Assembly (NCBI RefSeq): GCF_051622035.1
Contig: NC_135367.1
Coordinates: 10,762,501-10,826,500 of the forward strand
DNA from: Arctopsyche grandis
Taxonomy: Eukaryota; Arthropoda; Insecta; Trichoptera; Hydropsychidae
Length of the DNA stretch: 64,000 nt
Reading direction: 5' to 3'
The notes below the pieces were generated by a model, which saw only the letters and a program-made list of their open reading frames with translations, was not told the DNA's origin and ran no database searches. The translations under genes and the position numbers were made by a program. The stretch's first letter is position 1. Each line of letters starts with the position of its first letter. This document shows, piece after piece, positions 35,570-49,024 of this stretch.

Positions 35570-36529
35570 ATTAAACGAGTCCTCTTACGAATTTTACTTA
35601 CATATGTACATCACGCAATATGTAATATACATATGTACATAACGACTTCTCGATATTAATTACTACAGATTTTTTTTATATTTCCGTCTCTATAACGTCT
35701 GATATAGCGATTAGGCTATTTTAATTAACCTCATAATTCCAGTTGAAACGTTATCGACTTTGTGCCTCAACACCGCAATGTATACATTGCCCCATCGTGT
35801 ACACTCATATATATATATGTATGTACATATTGTATATACATTATCTTAGTAGAGTTTCTAGCTATATACATACATGGTGTGGTAGCTATGTACAATTTTT
35901 TTTTGATTTAAAGTTTGATCAGAATCAAAATCAATACTTAAGCCTTTTCTATATATGTACGTACATACTGGCGTCTATTAGAAGGAATTGTTTGCCTTAT
36001 TTGTTTTGTAAAACTTTTTATACTGAAAAATTGCTGAATTGTATGAGAATTTCAATGGAACGCAATGAATCCGTACGAAAGTAATGTTTTAATTTTCATT
36101 TTTAAGGCGAAGGTACGAATTTTAATACAATTCAACGTGTTCACGTTTTCTGTAATTATTCATGTAGCCTTTTGTTTAAATACTCAAATGTATGTATTAT
36201 ACATGCTATTGTAAAAGCATTGAATAATAAGGAGTGTTTCTTAATGATCGTCAATATCTTCAAGACTAACAAAGGACCTGTATAATTCATGATGAAAGTT
36301 TTGTCGCCCTAATATTTGCTTAATTTAATCTTAAGTTTTCCCTTGAGAGGCATTTCAGTGTGTTAAAATAAGAAAGTTGTCTCAAATACTCCAAAAGAGT
36401 GCAAAAACTGACATAACTTGGATAGTCTTTATGCAATATCCTTAAAAGATTTTACCCCTGAGCGACACCTTTGGTTTTAAATTTGTACATATATAAATTT
36501 ATAGATTATAAATTTGAAATCATATTCAA

Positions 36530-36735
36530 ATGGTAGGTATGATGGTTTTGCCAATTTGATGAGGAACCGTTTCAACAATGAAATCGGATAAATTGGAGTC
36601 ACAAATATTCAACTCTGACCAGCAGCACTGCAGAAATACTCCAGATAAATTATTTTCAATCGAGGTCAACCCAAGGTTTGAACCTGGGAATCTCAGTGGT
36701 TAGCATTAACGCAACCACCGAGCTATACTGTTAGC
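36530..36735 (-). mobile_element. tRNA-derived SINE fragment, reverse orientation
   Basis: Contains the complement of the head (GGTTTGAACCTGGGAATCTC and CCACCGAGCTATACTG) and part of the body (GGAACCGTTTCAACAATGAA, TGGAGTCACAAATATTC). An insertion or divergence separates the two. No 3' tail. Confidence 0.6.
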
Positions 36736-36879
36736 TAATTTAATTTTACAAATGGCTTCATGGGATTATATTATTTTTGAGTCTCTTTTGAAACACTAAA
36801 ATATAAAATTTTAACAGCTTGGACTGTGCTTGACTTGTATAGCACACTTGTCGCATTGGAACAATCTGTTAATTTTTAT

Positions 36880-37240
36880 TTTTTACAGATCGCTCCTTAG
36901 CGACGAGTGCACTTAAACAGATACAATACAATCAATATACGAGTATATACATTTTCATACAATGCGAACTCATAAAAATATCCACAGTGATATATATGGA
37001 GAAATTTTTGCAACATTTTATAATCAAATTGGCGAATCTCAAAACGTTGAATAGCTTGAGATTAGCGAAAGAGATAGGAAAGGAGATGCCAATTCTACAA
37101 GAACCGTTTCAATGATAAAAATCGATCGACCTGGAGTCACAAACCAAGGTCTGGCCAGCAGCGGGACTGTAGTGGGACTCGAACCCGTGACCTCTCTGCT
37201 CGAAAGTATAATATGCTAACCACTATTCCACGCCGCTAGT
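36880..37240 (-). mobile_element. tRNA-derived SINE, reverse orientation
   Basis: The left part is CAGATCGCTCCTTAGCGACG, the middle has CGATCGACCTGGAGTCACAA and GGTCTGGCCAGCAG. The right part holds the complement of box B (GGACTCGAACCCGTGACC) and box A (GCTAACCACTATTCC). A good match to the copy at 3830-4245. Confidence 0.7.
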
Positions 37241-37455
37241 TAATACGAGTGTGCATGGTTGATTTAATAAAACATAAATAAAAATAAAACTTGAGTGCCA
37301 GATATTCCGTATTCGCGATTTCCGTGACAACGATTGTCGTGTTCGCAATTGCAATGTGCGAAATAATCAGTTTACTAATAGAAAAACTACGTGTCAGGTC
37401 TGTATACATTGGGTATTGGTGAGTCACTCTTAATTAGTAAGTCAATATGGGTCTA

Positions 37456-37745
37456 CGTGACGAGCCAGAATGTTAAATTACAGAAAACACAAATATCGGA
37501 AGGCAAAGATCTTAAGTCGAAAGATAAAAAAAGGGTGCAAGGGTATTCTGCGCGCGCACATTAATATGGGAGGAAAAGCCTGTTCCTCTTGTTCCTGTTG
37601 TATATCTGCTCGCGCAAATTAAGTGAGTATGTACCGTTTACCATGCACCCTTTTTTTTTGATCTTTCGACTTAAGATCTTTCGATTTTCGATCTTTGCCT
37701 TCCGATATTTGTGTTTTCTGTAATTTAACATTCTGGCTCGTCACG
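37456..37745. repeat. Foldback element, about 290 bp
   Basis: CGTGACGAGCCAGAATGTTA at the left pairs with TAACATTCTGGCTCGTCACG at the right. The pairing continues through TCGGAAGGCAAAGATC and TTAAGTCGAAAGAT to AGGGTGCA. The centre holds the GCGCGCGCAC / GCTCGCGCAAATTAAG pair seen in other families here. Confidence 0.75.
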
Positions 37746-38019
37746 GAGACCGACTCAATACACATAATAAATGTGATTTTAACGCAGAGTCAATCTGCAT
37801 GATTTAAACGCGAAATCGGAATCGCTCGGTGTTTTTAATTAACGACTTCGACTCGGACTCCACAGCCCTGACATATACAGAAAGCATTCCTAAGCCGTGT
37901 GCGTACATACATATGTATGTATATGTATGCTCTTACTCATAAGCCGCTTTTAAATAAATTTTCATTTTATTTAAAAGCGTCAATCGTGCTCAAAACGGTA
38001 TATTCGTCATTAGGGTGTA

Positions 38020-38390
38020 TTTGCTCTGCATCGATAGTATACCGGGCATGCAGATCCCTGCGATTATGGAAATTGCACGATCGCATCGGTCAGAGGCGAA
38101 GGCGAGTTTTCCATGGAATTTTCCGAGGTTTCGTCCGTACGGCGTACACTGTTTGAGAAGCTCTGCGATTGGTTCACGTCCGGCTGGGTTCTTTACCTGT
38201 TACTTACTGGTGCCCGCGAGTTACAACATGCACAATCGCTGAGGACGTCTACCTGAGGCCGAACCTCACCTGCAAACCGACCGTCCTGAGGCCTGGGGTC
38301 ACCGTGACCCCACCGCAATCGTACTTGCGCACATATTCGCAATTATTATCATATTATATACATATACCCGCTGTGTAATGAAATCATTAC
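38020..38390. other. GC-rich, apparently unique patch inside the presumed intron
   Basis: The sequence is CG-rich and not recognisably repetitive (for example GAGGCCTGGGGTCACCGTGA at 38289-38308, itself a small palindrome). Open frames at 37899-38156, 38015-38242 and 38169-38378 overlap on one strand without a domain. An alternative promoter or enhancer is possible but unproven. Confidence 0.3.
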
Positions 38391-38519
38391 GTGAGGTGGT
38401 ACTTTGGATTTGAATTGTTCAAAAGTGTTCGATTCTAGTGTTGTCAGGGCTGTGAGTCAGGCGGGGAGTCGCAGGCCTAAAGAATTCGAGCGAATCTGAC
38501 TCTCGTCTCGTGTTTAAAT

Positions 38520-38830
38520 TTATTTATTTTTTACGGTAAACGGATTATTGCGCAAATTGCGACAATCTTTGCCGCAAAAATCGCGAATACGGAATCTGGC
38601 ACTCGAGTTCTCGTTAGTACAATATTTCGCGTTGTTAGCTGTCGATTGATGAAGTTTTTGGGTGCCAGATGTTCCGTCATAGAGATTTTAGTGACTTTGT
38701 GACGAGCCTTTTGTGACCAGTAATCACCGAACCCGAAAGAACATGATATATTATAGATATATCATGATAGAACATGATATATATTTGGGTGCCAGATGTT
38801 CCGTAATCTGACGTGTGCGTACATATGTCA
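38520..38830. repeat. Dispersed repeat with GCCAGATGTTCCGT motif
   Basis: Motifs GGCACTCGAGTTCTCGTTAG, GGTGCCAGATGTTCCGT and GATTTTAGTGACTTTGTGAC occur here and in three copies at 53935-54110, 54480-54660 and 54900-55110. It is associated with a GTTTACC/GGTAAAC end. Probably a MITE family of uncertain limits. Confidence 0.55.
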
Positions 38831-39002
38831 ATATGAGGAAAATGGGTCTACCTCACGGTACGTTTAACGTTCGAAGTAATTTCTTTTTTATTTGCGTCGA
38901 TTTTTATGTACAAATAAACTAATTTTATCATTGCGTTTGGCAATTGAATTGAAGCGAACTTGAATAAAAAAAAGTATTATGTATACCTCTTAAATTTAAG
39001 TA

Positions 39003-39815
39003 CAGTCTAGATCGTTTCACCAAAGAGGCGTAAAGGTGCAAACATACAGAATGGTACGCGGCACGTGTTTTATTTTTAGATAAAACACTGGCACGCCTGA
39101 TCTATGCTGTGGCAATCCAGGCTAAAACTCACCCCCCTATAGTGTTTTCAGCGGTGGCCGTCACTGCAACGAAAGTGACTTGATCGAAAGTCGAAAAACC
39201 AAGATTGTTCGCGATTTTTATGACAATATGTGAAATAGTCCGTTTACCATGCATACATATGAAGAGCGGGTAGTATTACCATACATCGGTCTCCCTCTCG
39301 TGCCCGAAAGTGAAACGCCCGAAAACGCAAATATCGGAAGGCAAAGATCGAAAATCGAAAGATCTTAAGTCGAAAGATAAAAAAAGGGTCTCTCCCCCCG
39401 TCGTACATACTCACTTAATTTGCGCGAGCAGGATACAACAGGAACAAGGGAACAGGCTTTTCCTCCCGTATTCTGCGCGCGCACATTAAACAAGGCTGTA
39501 TGACAAAAAGAGAGATAATTTCACCGCATGCCACTCATATATATTATATATACATAGTACCGTTTACCATGCACCCTTTTTTTTTTGATCTTTCGACTTA
39601 AGATCTTTTGATTTTCGATCTTTGCCTTCCGATATTTGCGTTTTCGGGCGTTTCACTTTCGGGCACGTGAGGGAGACCGAAGGAAAATATATCACCGAAA
39701 ACACTCCAGGGGGTGAATTTTAGCCTGGCATAGATCAGGAGTACAAAACTATAAAAAAAGAGCACGTGCCGCGTACGATTCTATATGAAGTGTGTATGCG
39801 CCTTTAGTTTCCTGT
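39003..39815. repeat. Large foldback element containing another foldback
   Basis: The outer arms are AGGCGTAAAGGTGCAAACAT...GGTACGCGGCACGTG at the left and CACGTGCCGCGTACGATTC...GTGTGTATGCGCCTTTAG at the right. A second paired block follows (CTATGCTGTGGCAATCCAGGC against GCCTGGCATAGATCAGG). The centre is occupied by the foldback at 39287-39680. Related ends occur at 5066-5130. Confidence 0.7.
39287..39680. repeat. Inner foldback nested in the 39-kb element
   Basis: TCGGTCTCCCTCTCGTGCCC at the left pairs with GGGCACGTGAGGGAGACCGA at the right. Pairing continues through AAACGCCCGAAAACGCAAAT and GATCGAAAATCGAAAGATC. It shares the GGCAAAGATC/AAGTCGAAAGATAAAAAAAGG stretch with 37456-37745, so the two are one family. 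Confidence 0.75.
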
Positions 39816-40149
39816 ATATAAATAAAATTAAAAAAAATAAATAAATGTCAATGATTTACATCAGCTCACTGTATCAGTACTCCAGTGATATTCAAAATTA
39901 TAAAATTTATAAAACCAGAGCCGGAGATGTGTTTTTTTTAATGACTCCGCAGATCCGATCATTACATTTGAGCCCACTTGCATCATTAGTAGACTTAAAA
40001 AAAAGCAGTCAAATTGTTTAGTCAATTTCAAAAATGTGTCCAATAAAAAATGGCGTGAACAGGAATCAATACCAGATACAAAGCTAAAATCTCGAAATTG
40101 AAATTTTTCACAAATGTGATATTTTGTTGATGTTACGTATTTCATTTAT

Positions 40150-40569
40150 TCTTTATTTAAAACTCTAGTTGTTTAAACAGCTTAAACATGGCGAATCTAA
40201 CAGTAAATATTCATTTTTATTAAATTTATTTGAATCGAAAAAAATATTATATTCAACCAATTGAATTTTTGTCATAGAGACTTTGTTTTGTTTACGAAGT
40301 TCCCAACCAAAGATACTTACATATATATATATATAGGAATGATTTTTAAACGAGTCGTATGTGTGGTTGGCCAAACTGCTAGGGATAAAGTATGTTTGGT
40401 ATGCATGGGAGAGACCGGATGCGTGTTGCTATGATCACTTGTTGGAGAACAAGCCAGACGACATGGTTATAATAAATAGATCTGACTGAATCTGCGCTTT
40501 TCACTTGGAATCCTTCACATCCGGATCCTATATATACATACTAACATACAAAGTCTCTTTCGAAATTAT
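40150..40569. mobile_element. Fragment related to the Helitron-like family
   Basis: AACAGCTTAAACATGGCGAATCTAACAGTAAA and the later CAAAGTCTCTTTCGAAATTATATATTAGATTA parallel two parts of 13579-13985. The terminal CTAG hairpin is not preserved here. Confidence 0.4.
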
Positions 40570-40574
40570 ATATT

Positions 40575-40925
40575 AGATTACTCAAAGAAGTATGGAACGT
40601 TGTGTGCTCGGCATAACGAGGACAAATAGGAAAGGAATGCGTAGGTGAGAAGTATGACAAGCGTAGTTGAAATAGTGGAGAGAGTGTAAAGAGATTGAAA
40701 CGGCAGGTCATGTAGCTAGAAGAATGAATGAAAGGTGGACAAATGAAGTGCTGGAACGGTACCTGAGAGAATGTAAAAGGGAGAAAAAAAGGCCGCAAGG
40801 CAGATGGGTAGATGAAATTAGATAAATGTGTGGGGTGATATGGGTGAGAATTGCGCAAAACAACGGGTGGGAGCGTGTTGGGGAGGCCTTCATCCAGCAG
40901 TGTATAGCTAGTGGCTATTAAACAT
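40575..40925 (+). pseudogene. Endonuclease-reverse transcriptase C-terminal remnant
   Basis: Plus-strand frames, interrupted by stops and shifts, resemble the C-terminal tail of a common insect non-LTR polyprotein. One piece reads MNERWTNEVLERYLRE then RPQGRWVDEIR, and a later one NNGWERVGEAFIQQ. The catalytic part is absent. The 239-codon open frame on the opposite strand (40541-41260) is a shadow of this remnant. Confidence 0.65.
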
Positions 40926-41735
40926 GAATGTTTGTTTATATTTCCGCTATACAAAACTTCAGTTTTCAATTTAGAAATACTAAATTTGGTATACTTTCTC
41001 GAGGTTACGTAGATTGTAGACGGTTTTTGGAACGGGTTGAAATTTAGGGTCAAATTCTTGTGAGAAAATTCCGTTTTTTTAATTTCTATAATGAAAGAAA
41101 ATTGTCTATTATGAAAAATATTTACACGAATCATTTTTAAAAATTTTGAAAACAAATAAAAATAGAAATAAATGAAAATAACCAAAGGGAGAATAAACAG
41201 AATTTTTGTGTTTGATGAAATGATATATACATATGTATAAAATAATTGACTAGGGCGCAAAATTAAGTTATAGAAAGCAATGAAAGTTGTGTACTAAAAA
41301 AGCATGTGATTACTTTTTTGCATTAATTTTTTTATTTGTAACAAATTTTAAAAAAATTATCTCGGTGCTGGCCCCCCTCGTGGCCTGGCCCATGATTTTA
41401 TATATACATACATAAATTTGTCAAAAATATGTACATTAAAACTATCAGTGTGGCAATTTTTTGCCTTTAATGCTTATCTATTTACAATTTAAAAATACAC
41501 TGAGATTAGGTTATATTATACATCATTTTATAAAACTGTGCATAGACGATTGTCATGTATGTATTATGTACGATTTGCTTTATATCATAGACATAGATTA
41601 CATTATAAATTTTCATTTCCGACACTATCTGACAGTCACGGAGTATTTTAATAATGAAGTTAAACTACATGTTTACATATATGATGATTTATTAAACTAT
41701 TTTCGTTTTCTTTTCAGAATTTGCAGTCGATTACG

Positions 41736-44294
41736 ATGGGGACCAACATGAGCGAGAGTCAGCCGTTGAAGGATCAAATGAATCCGTCACCTTCCGTGTC
41801 TGCACCGGAGTCGAGTGTCGAGGAGTCTACAATTTGCAATCCACCTTCGCCAGTTCTACCGATAGCACCGCCGAGTGACAGTGCAGTTAAATCAGACACA
41901 TGTGACGATTCCAACTTTCGCGAAACGTCTGAGGAGATAGACGAGAATACCAGCAATGTGGACACCGTTACAAAGTCCAGTGACATTAAATTGTACTCTT
42001 CGTTCAAAATAAACTCTGAAGTGAGTGATGTCGTTAATAAGGAGAGTGAGTTCAATTCGAATTTTAAATCTGATATAGATGTGAAGTTTCGCATGACGGA
42101 CGCTTTAGCGGACAGTGCGTCTGTTGACGATGGTAAAATTGAACAAGATGTGGTGTGCGATTTCGAAGATAACAAAACCGACGTGGCATCTGCTGACAGT
42201 GAAGATTCTGCGTTGGGAAGTCTGCCGTGCGAATCAGTCGCCATACCGGAAACTGAAGATGAACCTCAAGATAGATCTGACGGCAGCGATTCCGGTCTAG
42301 GATCTGAGATAACCGAAGAGCAAACCGTACAACAACCTTTTACCGAATTGACTTCGCCTGAGGTTGAAAGCAGAGTGGTGTCCCTAACAACGGACAGTGC
42401 CAATTTTAATATAACTAATGATAATTTAGAATGTAAAAATCTTGTAAATAACACCGATGAAGCTTTAAATACATTACAATTCAAGAATGAATCGAAGTTA
42501 AACGAACTCAAGAGTGCGTTATCAGTACGAAGTAACTTAAAAAGGAAATTATCGGTGGATATCGATACTGAACCAGCACCTAAAAAGAAAAGAAGTATTA
42601 CATTTGACGATGTTACAGTGTTTTATTTCCCTCGAGCTCAAGGGTTTACGTGTATACCGTCTCAAGGAGGATCAACCCTTGGGATGGCTAAGCGTCATAC
42701 GCACGTACAAAAGTTCACTCTCGCCGAGCACACGTCAGAACAACGTCGGTTGCACCGACAAATCCTTCAACAGTTGAGGTGCGAACGTCATTCATTGCAA
42801 GGCTCATCGGTGTCGTCGAGTGATTATAGCGATTCCGAAGATGAACCGAGTGAAATGTCGGAATCGGAACTCGATTTGGATAGCTACTACTTTTTACAAC
42901 CTGTGCCGACTCGGCAGAGAAGAGCACTCTTGCGAGCAGCCGGCGTTCGAAAAATCGAAGCCTTCGAGAAGGACGAGTGTCGGGACATACGCACTTCTAG
43001 AGAATTTTGCGGCTGCAGTTGCAAAGGATACTGTGACCCTGAAACCTGTTCTTGCAGTCAAGGTGGAATCAAATGCCAGGTAGACCGATTGAACTTCCCA
43101 TGTGGTTGTACGAGAGACGGTTGCGGTAACACCACCGGTAGAATAGAGTTTAATCCGGTGAGGGTGCGAACTCACTTCATACACACACTAATGAGATTAG
43201 GCTTAGAGAAGAAGTCGGAAGAAAACATATCCAAGATAGACACTGTTGACCAGAGTCACTGGTCCGATCCGAGCAGTAGATTGTCAATGCCGAACAGTTC
43301 GTACAACCAAAGTGAATCATTAACATGTGGCAACTCGTCTAATAACAATAAATATAATGGAAATTTGCTAAGAGATGTTAATTTATCAACCCATCTCGAA
43401 GTCGAATCGTGCGTCAACACGGGAACGTTCAATAACATGCATTACGAAAATGCCAACACTTCCAAATCGGGTCCAAATTTACAGTGTCGAGAAGATTCTT
43501 TGGATCTGTACGCATTCCGAGAAGAAAATTACAATGAGGAAAACGGTAACGACACTTCTAGATTACCGACCAACAGTAATAATACTCAAAACCAACAAAT
43601 CGACAACAACTACGCAACAAACAATGCAAAAAGTAAATCAACACCACATTATACAGACTCCAACCATCCGAACTTCTCAGCGAACCCTTCCACTCTTTCG
43701 AGGTTTTCATGCGATATCAACTTTTCATACCCTCAACATCATGACTCTAATCATTATCCGAATCAACAATTTTCCGCAACCAACTTCGAAGACTTCTCCC
43801 AGTCGTCGATGACGAATGTTTTCAATCATTACAACCCAATGTACATGAACGATTATGGTGCAAAAGCTAGCGCACAAGAGAATGAAGAGAATCCGGCGAA
43901 CAATCCAGAATATCATTCGGCACAGATGAACAACTACGGTGTGTACAGAACTTCAGATAATACATGTTACACGCACACGAGCGATGCAAAAGAAGCCAAC
44001 CAATACACCAATTTGAATTCGGCCGCATACCCTCTCAGTAATAAATTGGAATCTTTCTCCGAGTTGATCCAAGGTCGATACACGTACAATACATACGAAA
44101 ACGGAGAGAATATGCAACCAGTAGCGCCGGCAGCCGAACAAGTGGATTCTGCTGAAACCAATTCGAATCCCGTTACAGTTTCGAATACCGAAACGACCAG
44201 CGCTGATTGTCCGCAACAAAGTAGTCCTAGTGACGGTGATGAAAATTTTGGTGAAATTATCAAAAAAACTATGGTAGAAACAGTTTCAGCTTAA
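41736..44294 (+). CDS. Axud1: Cysteine/serine-rich nuclear protein (CSRNP family)
   Basis: An 852-residue protein from one coding exon. The exon begins after TTTTCTTTTCAG at 41717, and the first ATG (41736) has good context. Another ATG lies four codons downstream. Residues 1-280 are acidic and Ser/Thr-rich. A basic PKKKR (about 282) precedes SITFDDVTVFYFPR, the start of the conserved CSRNP domain. A Ser/Asp/Glu stretch lies near 355-385. A cysteine-rich block (CGCSCKGYCDPETCSC, from about 425) runs through CGCTRDGCGN to NPVRVRTHFIHT (near 485). The tail is Asn/Ser/Tyr-rich and low-complexity. Known members are nuclear proteins implicated in transcription and apoptosis, induced by Axin or JNK signalling. 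Function here is by homology. The gene ends 1 kb from NSMAF, convergently. Confidence 0.93.
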   Translation: MGTNMSESQPLKDQMNPSPSVSAPESSVEESTICNPPSPVLPIAPPSDSAVKSDTCDDSNFRETSEEIDENTSNVDTVTKSSDIKLYSSFKINSEVSDVVNKESEFNSNFKSDIDVKFRMTDALADSASVDDGKIEQDVVCDFEDNKTDVASADSEDSALGSLPCESVAIPETEDEPQDRSDGSDSGLGSEITEEQTVQQPFTELTSPEVESRVVSLTTDSANFNITNDNLECKNLVNNTDEALNTLQFKNESKLNELKSALSVRSNLKRKLSVDIDTEPAPKKKRSITFDDVTVFYFPRAQGFTCIPSQGGSTLGMAKRHTHVQKFTLAEHTSEQRRLHRQILQQLRCERHSLQGSSVSSSDYSDSEDEPSEMSESELDLDSYYFLQPVPTRQRRALLRAAGVRKIEAFEKDECRDIRTSREFCGCSCKGYCDPETCSCSQGGIKCQVDRLNFPCGCTRDGCGNTTGRIEFNPVRVRTHFIHTLMRLGLEKKSEENISKIDTVDQSHWSDPSSRLSMPNSSYNQSESLTCGNSSNNNKYNGNLLRDVNLSTHLEVESCVNTGTFNNMHYENANTSKSGPNLQCREDSLDLYAFREENYNEENGNDTSRLPTNSNNTQNQQIDNNYATNNAKSKSTPHYTDSNHPNFSANPSTLSRFSCDINFSYPQHHDSNHYPNQQFSATNFEDFSQSSMTNVFNHYNPMYMNDYGAKASAQENEENPANNPEYHSAQMNNYGVYRTSDNTCYTHTSDAKEANQYTNLNSAAYPLSNKLESFSELIQGRYTYNTYENGENMQPVAPAAEQVDSAETNSNPVTVSNTETTSADCPQQSSPSDGDENFGEIIKKTMVETVSA

Positions 44295-44385
44295 TTGCTT
44301 TTTACCTATTGTATATTCCTTTATAATGTAATAATATACGTACATACATATACATATAATATTATTAAGGTGTAAATACATTTTT

Positions 44386-44391
44386 AATAAA
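44386..44391 (+). terminator. Polyadenylation signal AATAAA after Axud1
   Basis: A canonical AATAAA about 90 bases past the stop codon at 44292-44294. The intervening sequence is AT-rich. It is the first such signal in this 3' region. Confidence 0.6.
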
Positions 44392-44645
44392 TATATAATA
44401 GAATTTTCATATGTATTTTCTTTACTGGATTAGGAATTATAAAAACATGCAATATAATCAATACAATTTATTACAAAAATATTTTAGCCCTTCATATACA
44501 TATCACAATCTATGAAGTATAATCGAATTTTTATTCATATTGAATGTTTGCAACAATTAAAAAGTAGGATGTATGATTTTTTCATTTTGGCTTTCATTTC
44601 GATTGATGAAGTCAATCATCCTAAATTATTTTGGTTCGGTGATTA

Positions 44646-44842
44646 CTAGTCAAATGTGAACCGGTCACAGGACAACCGGTCGCTCTAGATCTGTCAGACA
44701 AAAACTGGTCACGAGAAAAATTGGTCACACCCTAAAATCGGTCAACCAGTTTTCTCGAGACCGATTTTAGGGTGTGACGGGTGATCACGTGTGACCGATC
44801 TAGAGCGACCGGTTGTCTTGTGACTGGTTCACATATGACTAG
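44646..44842. mobile_element. Palindromic MITE between Axud1 and NSMAF
   Basis: CTAGTCAAATGTGAACCGGT pairs with ACTGGTTCACATATGACTAG. Pairing continues through ACAACCGGTCGCTCTAGATC and, near the centre, ACCCTAAAATCGGT. TA dinucleotides flank both ends (44644-44645, 44843-44844), which would fit a TA target site as in Tc1/mariner-type MITEs. The rest of the 1-kb intergenic space is AT-rich 3' untranslated sequence. Confidence 0.65.
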
Positions 44843-45338
44843 TAGTCCGTTTACCATTATTTTATATATAAAGGAAAGTATGTTTAGCGATTTTTTTATA
44901 TAAATGTGTTAATCTACTATTAAGGAGGCTTTAATATTATAACATACATATGTATTTTTAAAAACCATATACAATACATATGTATATAAAAACTCATAAC
45001 AAAACAAAAGAAATAACGTATATTTTATTAAATTTCAAAACTTAAAATACAAGACAATTTTCAAATTCAATTCATTTTTATTTTTAGTCCAACTATTCGA
45101 CATTGAATTTTAGATAGTCACTCACTCTTCGTCTTATTGATTTTAATGATAATACCTACAGACTAGTGTTGTAATATCACGGTAAAATTTCAGCATACTA
45201 TGTATATTAGTATATTGTATACATTTTCAAATCACAAATAATACATACATAGAAAATAATAAACTTTTAACATATTATAATATAAATCAGAACAGATCTA
45301 CTGTAAGTATAATATAATGATAAAAATAACAACATATT

Positions 45339-49024
<3,686 letters not shown>

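Larger units (their letters stand above)
30098..41717 (+). other. Presumed 11.6-kb first intron of Axud1, repeat-rich
   Basis: It starts GTAACT and ends TTTTCTTTTCAG. Positions 30100-33650 are AT-rich with T-runs and no recognisable gene. 33679-34137 is a MITE, 34631-35569 a long foldback, 36530-37240 two SINEs, 37456-37745 and 39003-39815 foldbacks, and 38020-38390 a GC-rich unique patch. 38520-38830, 40150-40569 and 40575-40925 are further transposon debris. Small open frames throughout lack support. Confidence 0.4.

Noticed and set aside
40541-41260. 239-codon open frame on the minus strand, the longest outside the named genes
   Set aside because: The opposite strand at 40575-40925 carries a decayed non-LTR reverse transcriptase tail, which explains the open frame. 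The rest is AT-rich with no domain.
43375-43812. 145-codon frame and several antisense frames within Axud1
   Set aside because: Shadow frames of the Asn/Ser-rich Axud1 coding exon.
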